NCBI RefSeq assembly: GCF_004011695.2
Contig: NC_082425.1
Span: 496,001 to 560,000, forward strand
Source: Ascochyta rabiei
Taxonomy: Eukaryota > Ascomycota > Dothideomycetes > Pleosporales > Didymellaceae
DNA length: 64,000 bases
Reading direction: 5' to 3'
Numbering within the stretch: the first letter of the stretch is position 1; each line of letters opens with the position of its first letter. The notes under the pieces were generated by a model. That model made no database searches. It was not told where the DNA came from and was given only the letters and a program-made list of their open reading frames with translations. Of this stretch, positions 31,051 through 40,590 are shown in pieces. Made by a program: the position numbers and the translations under genes.

Positions 31051-33297
31051 ATGCGGTTGCTTGCACGATTGCCTCGCCTGGCGGCGGTGAGAAGTGGAGC
31101 TGCAAAGCGGATTGGGTCGGCACATGACACACAGCTTCTCCGACCTTTGACATGTTTGGAAGGTGGTAGATACCTCACCTCGACGGCGCAAAAACAACAA
31201 ACACACAGCCCCGCTCCGTCGACTCGAGCAACATCTACAAGAACGCCGAGACCGCAGCCAAGAGAAAGAATAGGCGTCAGGACAGCAAGAGCCCAGTTCG
31301 CCACTATGCATCGCGCACCTGCAGCCATGGTGACTAAGCCGTTGACCGATCCGAATATCGAGATCAGGACCCCCAGGGACTCGAATACGCTCTCTAACTA
31401 TCACAACTTCCTTACCAAGCACACGAGTGTGGACTTTGAGATCGACTTCGAGCACAAGATCCTGAGTGGTGCGGTGGGTCTTGATTTGGAGAGCTTGACT
31501 GACGAGGATGTGAAGGAGATTGTCTTGGACAGCAGGTGAGCGCCCCGAGACGTTCCAGTGATATGTGTTTCGAGGCCTGTTCTAACACCTACCAGCTTCC
31601 TGGATATCTCAGAAGTCAAGGTCGATGGAAAGACCGCCAAGTTTGAGGTTGGCGATCGCATCGAGCCCTATGGCGCTCCTCTGCGCATCGCTCTGCCATC
31701 ATCTATTCCCAAAGGCAAGATCGTAAGCCTGGTCATTGCTGTCTCGACTACCGACAAGTGCACTGCGCTTCAATGGATGACGCCTGCCCAGACTTCCAAC
31801 AAGAAACACCCGTACTTTTTCAGCCAGTGCCAGGCCATTCATGCCCGTTCCGTGTTCCCCTGTCAAGACACGCCGGATGTGAAGTCGACGTTCAGCTTCT
31901 CCCTCCGTTCGCCGCTCCCTGTGCTTGCCTCAGGTCTGCCGACTGGCGCGAGCGACTACCATCCGCCGAAGAAGGATGGCGAGCAGGGTACGCTAAAGTA
32001 CACTTTCGAGCAGAAGGTGCCGATCAACAGCTACCTCTTCGCGGTCGCGAGTGGCGATCTAGCATGCGCCAGCATCGGTCCCCGAAGCACGGTCTGGACC
32101 GGCCCTGAGGAGCTTCTGGCATGCCAGCAGGAGTTGGACGGTGAGATTGAGCCTTTCATGAAGGCCATTGAGTCGATTATCGCTCCCAAGTACCAGTGGA
32201 CGCAATACAACATCCTCATCCTCCCGCCCTCCTTCCCGTACGGCGGCATGGAGAACCCAGTCTGGACGTACGCTACCCCTTCCATCATCTCTGGCGACAA
32301 GCAAAACATCGACGTCATCGCCCACGAACTCTCGCACTCGTGGTCCGGCAACCTCGTCTCGTGCGCCAGCTGGGAGCACTTCTGGCTCAACGAGGGCTGG
32401 ACGACGTATCTCGAGCGCCGCATCCAGGCCTACATCCACGGCGAGCCGCACCGCCACTTCTCCGCCATCATCGGCTGGAAGGCGCTGGAGGAGAGCATTG
32501 AGCGCTACGGCGCGGATCACGAGTACACCAAGCTCATCACCAACCTCAAGGGCCAAGACCCAGATGACGCATTCAGCTCGGTGCCGTACGAGAAGGGCTT
32601 CCACGCGCTCTACCAATTCGAGCTGCTCCTCGGCGCAAAGAAATGGGACACGTTCATCCCACACTACTTCTCCACCTTTGCTAACAAATCTCTCGACAGC
32701 TACGACTTCAAAGCATGCCTCATTGACTTCTTCGCCAACGACGCCGAATCCGCCAAGAAGCTCGCAGCCTTTGACTGGGACAAGCTCTTCTACGCCCCCG
32801 GCTACCCACCCAAGCCAACTTTCGACGACACACTCGTCAAATCCTGCTACGAGCTCGCCTCGAAATGGGAAACCCACCTCTCCGGCGACAAGAACCCCGA
32901 CGCCTCATCCCCATTTACGCCCCAGCCCTCCGACATCGACGGCTGGGTCTCAAACCAATCCGTCGTCTTCCTCGAACGCCTCCAATCCTCCAAATCCACC
33001 TTCTCCGCATCCGCAATCTACCTCCTCGGCGCCACGTACGGCTACAGCCAGACGGCCAACATCGAAGTGCTAAGCCGCTTCCTATGCCTGGGCCTGCAAT
33101 CCCACGCGCCGGAGACGTACACGCCTGCATCCGAGCTGCTGGGCCGCATTGGCCGCATGAAGTTTGTGCGCCCGCTGTTCCGGCTGCTAGAGAAGGCGGA
33201 TCGCGCGTTGGCGGTGCGCACGTTTGAGAAGAACAGGGATTTCTACCACCCAATTTGCCGACAGATGGTGGAGAAGGATCTGTTTAGTGACAAGTAG
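31051..33297 (+). CDS. LTA4H: Leukotriene A4 hydrolase / M1 aminopeptidase
   Basis: Bifunctional epoxide hydrolase/aminopeptidase family (yeast Lap2). Exon 1 is 31051-31535, the intron 31536-31595, exon 2 31596-33297, giving 728 aa from the first ATG. The substrate signature GGMENPVWTYATP precedes the zinc motif HELSHSW (His405, His409), with the third ligand Glu428 in NEGW (HExxH-x18-E). A C-terminal helical LTA4H domain follows. The first ATG gives an N-terminus MRLLARLPRLAAVRSGAAKR, Arg-rich and without acidic residues, like a mitochondrial presequence. ATGs at 31306 and 31327 would give 643 or 636 aa, close to the usual cytosolic length. Both forms may be made. Confidence 0.94.
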
Positions 33298-34470
33298 CAA
33301 GGACGCATACTACTATCAAAGCGCTAAGCTGCTTTCTATACCTGAATCTACACGTCTATATCTAAGCTGCTAGGCTGTACTTGCTGCGTGGGGTTTACAA
33401 CACACTACTAACACTACCATGCTGAGCTTTCTTTCCGCACTGCAGAACCAGACTTACAGCACCTGATATTCTTACTGACATTCTGATCCGATATAGCCAA
33501 GAGCCGGCAGAACGAGCATTAGCATCCGTTAGTAATTGCTCAGCGGATTTTCAGGTTGCTACGTACGTACTTGATTGCTTTTCGCTGTTACTGCCTCCTA
33601 CTTGCTTTCTTTTCCTTTCCTTTCCTTTCCTCTCCTTTCCTTTCCCTTCTTTTCCCTTGCTGTGCTATGCCGTGCTGCCCTCCCTCTATATATCCACTCC
33701 TCCCACTTCACTTCATCCCACAAGAACTAAATCAGCTTAACCCCTGCCCTCCCTACTTCTCAAGCAACGTTGTAGCGTCGTAACGCAAGCTTATAACGCT
33801 GGGACGTCGTGTCGTGTCCAGCACTGCGGTATCTAGGCGGAGGGGGAGGGTGATGGGACTGTAGAGGAGAGGGCTGTAGAGGAGAGGAGAGGACTGTAGA
33901 GGAGAGGAGAGGACTGTAGCGGATGGGAAGAGGGTGCTGTGAACCGAACGAAGAGGAACGGGACCTATAAAACGCGGTGGAAGGGCTTTCACATGGACTG
34001 TGATAATAGCGATATATATATATATATATATATAGAACATAACAAAAACAAAAAGAAAAAGAAAAAACAAATAAAAAGAGAAAAAACAAATAAAAAGAGA
34101 AAAAACAAATAAAAAGAGAAAAAACAAATAAAAAGAGAAAACGCTTCGTGGTTTTGTGTAGGTTGGTTGGTTGGTTGCGTTGCGTGGAGAGGAGCGCTGG
34201 AGTGACGTGCTGATATTCTCATGTCCTTGGTTACTATATGCTATGTAATAATACAGCTCCTCTTATAACGTTACATAATAAGATTAGAGTTATTTCCTAA
34301 GCTCTAGAACCACCAGCTGTGAGATGATAGGTTAAGGTCAAGTGTAGTTATAACGCTGTAGATGTAGAAAAAACAAGGTAGAGCCATTTATAGGATTTGT
34401 CAAGAGAAGTGCTAGAGTAACGTGCTAACAGTCTAGTATTCATGATTGCTACAGACTACGGAATACGCCA
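33298..34470. repeat. Intergenic region with several short repeats
   Basis: 1.2 kb with a (TTTCC)n tract (about 33608-33655), GTAGAGGAGAGGAGAGGACT repeats (about 33860-33920), a (TA)n run (34014-34033), about four copies of a 19-bp A-rich unit (AAAAAACAAATAAAAAGAG, about 34060-34140) and a GGTT repeat (34160-34177). No gene seen. Confidence 0.85.
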
Positions 34471-36306
34471 TCAGTCCGTCTTGGTGCCGTCGCGCCTGCG
34501 GCTCCTCTCGCGCAAGACGAGATTGATGTCGTTTCTTGAGCTCTGAGAGTGCTGGCTCCGAGACGAGGGGCGCTCGGTGGAGAGGGGAGGAACCGACAGG
34601 CCGTCTCGGGGGCGGCCTCGCTCGTCCTCGCCGTCGCCAATCTCGAAGGCGTCGTCTTGCAGCTCGATGAGATCGCCGAGGCCCCCTCCCCGTCCGGTGC
34701 TCACGCCCGGCACGGCAGATCGCCTGCCTCCAGGCGTGCTCGGTTCGCTGAGCAGCTTCTGCGCCTGGGAACTGACTTTTCTCACCCAGCCTTCTATCGC
34801 ACCGCCAATCTCTTGGAAGTTGATGTCCCCGCCTGCAGGGGTGACGACGCCTGATCCCGCACCTCGCGCGCCGTCGACATCCAAGAGCGACGGGGCCCAC
34901 GGCGTGAAGTATTCTTGGCCGGGTGGAGGGGCCATGCTGGGCAGATGCGCTGCGAACATCTTGTTGAGCCCGTCTTGAGCAGGCCCAGGACTGCGCACGT
35001 TTCGACCCAGCGTGCCGACGCCGCCGGGTCCGGAAAGCCAGGGTTTCGGAGGCTGCTGTTGGCCTGAGGTGCTGCGCTGGCGACTGTGTGCGGAGAGGGA
35101 GGAGAGGTTGCTTGAGGCGCGGGGGCGGGTGGGCTGACAAGGAGAGCCGGGGTGTGCGTTTGGGTTGGTGGAGGTCGAGGAGCGCGGGAGGTCGACGGAA
35201 GCGCGTGGGGTTGACGCGGCGTCTGAGTAGGCGACGGATTTCCGGCGAGCGGGCGGAAAGAAACCAAGGGCTCGACGGGGCATGCGCGCGATTTGTGTGG
35301 GCTGTTTGTCGTTGGGGAGGAGGACCCACGAGTCGTGTTTCCAGGGGTGTTCTGCAGTGTCTGTGGAGGATACGACGGAGCCGGAGTCGGTGGCTTTCTG
35401 TTTCGGTGTGGTCCAGCCATTGGGCAGACCTTGGATGTCTGGCTTCTTGCTCGAGGCCGCGCGGTACTCTCCCAGGAGCAAGTCCTCTTCTGGGAGGGCG
35501 TCGGGCCCCTGCACGGGTCGCCCCTTGACCCCGCAGGCATCGACGGGGAGCACGATTGTCTTCTTGGAGAGGATGGTGTCGTTGGGCCACATGCGGTTGG
35601 CTTTGCGCAGCACGGCCTGCTCGCAGTTGTACTTGATGCAGACGCCAGCCAGGGTGTCCTGCTTCGTGACGTGGTGGATGTAGATGAGTGCGTCGCCGTG
35701 GTCGTTCTCTCCCGGGGGCGCGGAGGCGCTTGTGCGGTCGTCCGAGTTTCTGCGCTTCATGCGGCCAATCGAGTCGGGCTGCAGGTGCTCAGTGGCATCG
35801 AGCAGGTCCTTCCGCTTCATGGCGCGCACCATGGCCTCGCGCTCCTCGCGCGTGCCGGCGCCCACGTGCGAGCCTGCGCCCGCGGGGCCCCAGTGCTTCG
35901 GCGGCGGGGCGCTGGCGGAGGTGCGTCGTGCGTGGACGGGCTTGCGTCGTCGAGCGGCTGCTTCGGCGGCGGGCGTGGCTTCATGGCCGAGGACGTTGGC
36001 TGCGAGGCCCTGGACGGCGGACCAGGAGTTCCCCCATAGCCCCGAGAGCGTCGACGACGTGTCTCGCGTGGCCCTGGACGCCTGGACGCCGGCGGACCTC
36101 AGGAAGGCGGAGGGAGCCGGGGTTGGGGTGGCTTGGGCAGGCGAGGCCGTCCGCGAGGCAATCCGCGAGGCAGCGCGTGAGCCGAAGCCGTCGGCGTCGT
36201 CGGGGGCGTAGATGTCGTCCTCGACCGAGATCAGTCGGCGGGTGCGCGGGCGCAGGGTGGAGGTGCGCTCAGAGGTGGACAACGAGGAACCATTGGTGGT
36301 GTTCAT
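34471..36306 (-). CDS. Intracellular LysM-domain protein
   Basis: 611 aa, single exon, with a clear ATG at 36306. There is no signal peptide or membrane segment. The N-terminal 200 residues are low-complexity (Ser, Arg, Ala). One LysM domain at about residues 207-256 has YIHHVTKQDTLAGVCIKYN, then LRKANRMWPNDTILSKKTIVLPV. The long C-terminal part is Ser/Pro-rich and disordered with many basic-Ser motifs. Lack of secretion separates it from chitin-binding LysM effectors. It resembles the LYSMD-type intracellular proteins of eukaryotes, whose role is poorly known. It is tail-to-tail with the upstream LTA4H-like gene. Confidence 0.85.
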   Translation of the reverse strand: MNTTNGSSLSTSERTSTLRPRTRRLISVEDDIYAPDDADGFGSRAASRIASRTASPAQATPTPAPSAFLRSAGVQASRATRDTSSTLSGLWGNSWSAVQGLAANVLGHEATPAAEAAARRRKPVHARRTSASAPPPKHWGPAGAGSHVGAGTREEREAMVRAMKRKDLLDATEHLQPDSIGRMKRRNSDDRTSASAPPGENDHGDALIYIHHVTKQDTLAGVCIKYNCEQAVLRKANRMWPNDTILSKKTIVLPVDACGVKGRPVQGPDALPEEDLLLGEYRAASSKKPDIQGLPNGWTTPKQKATDSGSVVSSTDTAEHPWKHDSWVLLPNDKQPTQIARMPRRALGFFPPARRKSVAYSDAASTPRASVDLPRSSTSTNPNAHPGSPCQPTRPRASSNLSSLSAHSRQRSTSGQQQPPKPWLSGPGGVGTLGRNVRSPGPAQDGLNKMFAAHLPSMAPPPGQEYFTPWAPSLLDVDGARGAGSGVVTPAGGDINFQEIGGAIEGWVRKVSSQAQKLLSEPSTPGGRRSAVPGVSTGRGGGLGDLIELQDDAFEIGDGEDERGRPRDGLSVPPLSTERPSSRSQHSQSSRNDINLVLRERSRRRDGTKTD

Positions 36307-37017
36307 GGCATGCGGGGTGGGAGCGGTGGAGCTGCATAGGCCGGGCGAGAGAGCGGACCGGTCAGAAGCATTACTGGGGCCTGCTCAGTGCCGCGAGCGA
36401 GTGTTGAGCCCTGTCGTGTCCAAGAGAGCGCACGCAAAGGCCATGGACATGTGAGGTCGAGGTCGAGGTCAAGGTCGAGGTCGAGGTCAAGGTCGAGTGC
36501 GAGGTGCGAGGTGCGAGGTGCCATGTGCGTACGTAGCTTCCCCAGGCTCGAGGCCGTGCGCAGCGTCCGAGCCGGACATGCAACGCCCACCACGCTTGAC
36601 AGAAGAGCCGCGCCAGAGCGTCCAAGGTCCCCTGCGAACGGCTCAGAGGCACCAGGCAGTCCGACTGCCGACTGCCGGCTGCTGCCAACTCCCTCGCCCA
36701 CGTCGTCGGACGACAGGCTGCGCACGACAAGGCCAGATAACGCGAGTCTGACGTGGTGCCTGCGGCGGTCGGCCATCGTCGGTCTTGTTTGGGAGCATGC
36801 ATCACCTGCACCACATGGAGCTTCACGCCAGTCTGGTGTACGTGTAGCAGCTGCTGGCGCCACTCGCAATCACATGGACTCTCTCATCGTTCCTTTTGCA
36901 CTTGAAGAATGGCAATATACCTGCCGGGAGAAAACGCCGTGCTTGCCCATACACAAACCACGAGTACTGCCGTACGCCCTTCCACCCAAGCCCTTGAAAC
37001 GCACAAGCGTACGGTGC
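36307..37017. repeat. Spacer with GGTCGA hexamer repeat
   Basis: Upstream region of the LysM gene and 3' flank of the next gene. GGTCGA/GGTCAA hexamers are tandemly repeated at about 36450-36496, followed by three GCGAGGT units (to about 36520). No gene is supported, although the repeat keeps several frames open. Confidence 0.75.
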
Positions 37018-38646
37018 TCATCGATAAGGACTCGAGCTCGTCACGGCATCGACCGTCTCAAACTCCAGCTCGAACTCATCAATCTCTTCAAACCTCTTGC
37101 GAATCGCTGCCAGCTTGCCTGATATCTCAACAGCCGAGCGCTCTGCCGTCTCCTCTGCGCCCTCGCCTGCTGCCTCGTTTTCCTTGTCGGACGAGATCCG
37201 GCGACTGTAGGTTCTGCTCGCCTTGCCGCCTGCTTGGCTAGGCGCGGCAGCCTTTTTACCACGCGCACTTTTCTTCGTGGCCTTTGGCGAAGCTGCTCTG
37301 CCTCTCGCGGCTCCTAGACGAGCGCGTCCACTCGCCATCTGCAACTCATCCTGATCTGAATCCATTTGCGTCACGTCTTCCGACGACGTCACGTCATACT
37401 CGTCGTGCGCACGAACACGGTTGCGTCGACGAGGTAGGAGGCCCTTCAGCTGCGCAGTGGATAGGCTTTGCTGCGCCTTTGCCTTGGCATCGCGCTTCTG
37501 CCTGCCGGGGGCTTCCGTCTCCTCAGCGTCTGAATCCTCGTTGTATGTCGTCCTCTTGCCGGGCCGTCCTCCTCGACGGGCTCGACTCTGTCGAGGGGAT
37601 ATTGGTGGTTGTGAAATTCCACCAACAGGGCTACTCGACTTGGGCGGTGCGAGCGTCTGGCTCATTGCTTCTGGATCGTCCTGTGTCTGCCCAATCACCT
37701 CTTCGCGTGACGGCAGAACATCGGGAAGGCTTGGAGAAGGGGATCGCACTGACTCCAGGTCTGCGCCTGAGGGTGGATGGTACGGTGGTGAAGAGCGAGG
37801 TACCTGGACCACGGGCGTCAACTTGCGTTTCCGGCCGCGCGACCCCGAGCTCGAAAGATGCGCGCCGCTATCATTGGCTCCTTCTTTCTCAGTCGTAGTC
37901 CTCTGCTTGTTCAGCGGTGTAGACTCGTCCTGCGGGAGGAAGTCGTCCAAGTCGAAATGGTCTGTATTGCTTAGGCCAGACTCGTCATTGTCTTCGACGT
38001 CCGTCGTTTGCTGAACCATGCGAAGCAAGCTAGGCTGTCTAGCTCTCCTCTTGAAGTTCGTCAACGCTAGAATGGATGTCTCGTGTGCCGGTGTTGCGCC
38101 TACTTTCACAGCAGACGGTGGGCGTGTTCCGTGGGCTGGTGACTCCGAGTTCAGCGAAGAAAACGTGAGGTCGCCAAAACCACTGGTATCGCCTTCTTCG
38201 GCAGCATCGCGGCTTGCTGCTACAACAGGAGAGCGTGCCTGCGCCTGGGCCGCTGTCGGTGACACATACGCTGTAGACAACCGTGCGCTGCCTCTCGTTG
38301 CGCGTGTCCCCTTTGGCGTCTTTGCTGCCGGTGTGCGAACCCTAGAACCAACTACGGGAGCTTCGACTTCAGTAGGGAGTGCGCCAGTCATCTCCAGGTC
38401 CGCTTCCTTGGCAGCATCTGGTGATTTTTGCGCCGGCAGCCCCCGTGTTGCGCGCGTGGGCCTTGTTTTCGTCACTAGTCCATCACTGTCGTCGCTGAAG
38501 CTTGGCAACGCTGCTTTGGCCTTGTTGGTTTGTTTGGTGGTGGATTTCGTGGTTGCTGCCACTGCCTGCTTGCGCGTGGTGGGCTTAGCGACACGCGTAG
38601 TCGTTGAGGCCTTTGAAGCTATTTTTGCGCGCGCTGGTCGCGGCAT
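37018..38646 (-). CDS. Basic, disordered nuclear-type protein, unknown function
   Basis: 542 aa, single exon, ATG at 38646. Rich in Ser, Arg, Lys, Ala, Thr and Pro, with many RATR/KRK clusters typical of chromatin-associated fungal proteins. Three ordered-looking islands stand out. The first is ETSILALTNFKRRARQPSLL (about residues 189-208). The second is LSTAQLKGLLPRRRNRVRA (about 395-413). The third is a C-terminal predicted helix, KLAAIRKRFEEIDEFELEFE. These look like conserved linear motifs for partner binding. I do not recognise a named family; a kinetochore, cohesin or replication-associated role is conceivable but unsupported. Confidence 0.75.
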   Translation of the reverse strand: MPRPARAKIASKASTTTRVAKPTTRKQAVAATTKSTTKQTNKAKAALPSFSDDSDGLVTKTRPTRATRGLPAQKSPDAAKEADLEMTGALPTEVEAPVVGSRVRTPAAKTPKGTRATRGSARLSTAYVSPTAAQAQARSPVVAASRDAAEEGDTSGFGDLTFSSLNSESPAHGTRPPSAVKVGATPAHETSILALTNFKRRARQPSLLRMVQQTTDVEDNDESGLSNTDHFDLDDFLPQDESTPLNKQRTTTEKEGANDSGAHLSSSGSRGRKRKLTPVVQVPRSSPPYHPPSGADLESVRSPSPSLPDVLPSREEVIGQTQDDPEAMSQTLAPPKSSSPVGGISQPPISPRQSRARRGGRPGKRTTYNEDSDAEETEAPGRQKRDAKAKAQQSLSTAQLKGLLPRRRNRVRAHDEYDVTSSEDVTQMDSDQDELQMASGRARLGAARGRAASPKATKKSARGKKAAAPSQAGGKASRTYSRRISSDKENEAAGEGAEETAERSAVEISGKLAAIRKRFEEIDEFELEFETVDAVTSSSPYR

Positions 38647-39132
38647 GGTCGCAAAGGACTATCAACGCGTTGAGTCGTATGTGTACGTTTTGTTCGTTCG
38701 AGTGGGGGCAGTCCGAGGTGAATTGGTACGGTGGATGGCGAGTGATCGTGTAGTCGATGTTGTCATCTGGAAAGAAGCGTGTGTTTAGCGCGTAACCTTG
38801 CACACCACGTGCGGGGCCGTTCACAGCAGTGTGCATCTGCTGCGAGATCAGTCTGAGCTGGGGGATGCTGATAGCACTGCTATCTTCGTGTTCAGCTGAA
38901 AGCCCTGTGACCTTTAGGAGCTTCTGACTGTGGCACACAAACCTCAGGCACCGGTGAGAAACAGGCAACGACGAATGTTCTTCAGTACTTAAACCTGTGC
39001 TGAGCTATGACAAACTCAAAGCATACTCGCTATTCCTACCGTACGAACTTAGCCAAATAGCAACACGTGTGCCGTTTGGCAGTTAACGTTAGCAACATCA
39101 ACATTTGTACCGGTTGGGGTGATCTCTACACC
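38647..39132. promoter_or_regulatory. Divergent promoter of nuclear protein and Nudix gene
   Basis: 486 bp between the two divergent ATGs; no gene, no repeat and no recognised site. Confidence 0.45.
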
Positions 39133-39856
39133 ATGAGTGCCTCCATACGGCCTTTTGACTATGCTGCTTCTTTACAAAAGCATGCAATACCCGAAGGCGA
39201 GTATCTCAGCCAACACCAAGACGTCCACATAATATGTACTGGTGCGGTTGTGTTCAACGATGAAGGGAAAATTCTCCTCGTCCAGCGTGCCAAGGACGAA
39301 AAGGCATTTCCAGACGCATGGGTGAGTCTTGGAAGCAGGAGATGTCGTACAGTGCGCGTGAGGATGACAGGCCCAAGTCCTCGACTTCCCATGCTCATGC
39401 ACGATCAAGCATCAACGTGCTGACTGATGCTAGGAAATCCCAGGTGGAAAGATGGATGGTACCGATGAGACCATCCTGCACGCAGCAGCACGCGAACTGA
39501 AGGAAGAGACGGGCCTCACAGCAACTCGAGTGGTCAGGCAGGTAGCTCAGTTCACGTTCTCTGACGGTTGGGGAGATCGCCCAACCAAGACGTGGCTCAA
39601 GGTAGCGTGCTGTACTTGCACTGCAAGAAAACCAAGCTGATCACGTGTCCAGCTGATCTTTCAGTTCGAGGTCGAGGACGCAGAGGCCGTTGTTCTGGAC
39701 CCCATCGAGCATCAAAGCTACCTCTGGGCGTGTGAGGAAGAGGTTGTGAAGGATCTTGTTGCCGAGAGGAGCACGCCTCTGAGGTACATCTCGCAGCAGA
39801 ACAAGGACGTTAAGCTAGAGGCGTTCAAGCTACAGCGAGAAGCAGCAGCAGCTTGA
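39133..39856 (+). CDS. Nudix hydrolase
   Basis: 186 aa from three exons: 39133-39321, 39434-39601, 39653-39856 (introns 112 and 51 nt). The Nudix fold is clear: IICTGAVVFNDEGKILLVQRAKDE, then the Nudix box GGKMDGTDETILHAAARELKEETG, completed only after joining exons 1 and 2 (AW|EIPGG). The box has one extra residue before the ETILHAAAREL helix compared with the canonical spacing, a variant I associate with fungal members. Hydrolyses a nucleoside diphosphate linked to another moiety; substrate unknown. The ATG at 39133 gives a short N-terminus of about 30 residues before the domain. Confidence 0.9.
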
Positions 39857-39965
39857 TTGGTGGGCTGCAAACAGAGCAGTTCTCTACATCCTAGGCGCAT
39901 CAAGCTGGCCTCGTCACACGATTCCTGCTCACGAGACAAACAAAGACTTTAGCGCTCTTTGCATT

Positions 39966-40051
<86 letters not shown>

Positions 40052-40590
40052 GATAATTGCATCAAGATTCAGTAAAGAGCTCAGGCTGGAATTCCCAGAG
40101 CTGATGGCTATAAGAATGCATCCAATGGGGTCAGACGGCGCGAGTTTGCACATGCGATTCAGTTCATGTGACAGAACTCGTGTTCTCCAAATGGCAAAGG
40201 AGCCGTACTGCAGTTGCAGCGGGAGACGTGACGTGCAGGCACTCGTGCAACCCACGCCGCCAATGGCAGGCGAGCCGTGCTGGGTTGACGGACAGGGCGA
40301 TGATCTGGGGAATGCACATGCAGGCGCCGCTGCTCGCGAAGCCTCGGTGAAGGGACTCGCAAGGTCGCGTGGATTTGGCAGCCAGTGCGCGCACCAGAGG
40401 CAGCCTGCAGAGTTGGCCAGACAGAGGAAAAGCAGCGTTTCGCGAGGTGTATGGGGATCGCCGTACAAGGCCGGAAGGAAGGAAGGAACGAAGAAACCCA
40501 CTATTGCCTAGCGCAGAGGCGCACTCGAGGGCTCGATCGCGTGTCGCCAAAGTCGCAACTCCCCCAAACCCTCGACTCAGCGACGACAGC
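39857..40590. repeat. Spacer with long (TTG)n microsatellite
   Basis: An almost perfect (TTG)n run of about 29 units spans 39966-40053, about 110 bp after the Nudix stop. The rest up to 40590 is the presumed promoter and leader of the Zn2Cys6 regulator. Open frames through the run code only poly-Leu or poly-Asn and are not genes. Confidence 0.9.

Noticed and set aside
32059..33073. Long antisense and shifted frames within the aminopeptidase gene
   Set aside because: Shadows of a clear M1 peptidase reading frame.
39929..40511. Frames with poly-Asn or poly-Leu
   Set aside because: Created by the (TTG)n microsatellite.
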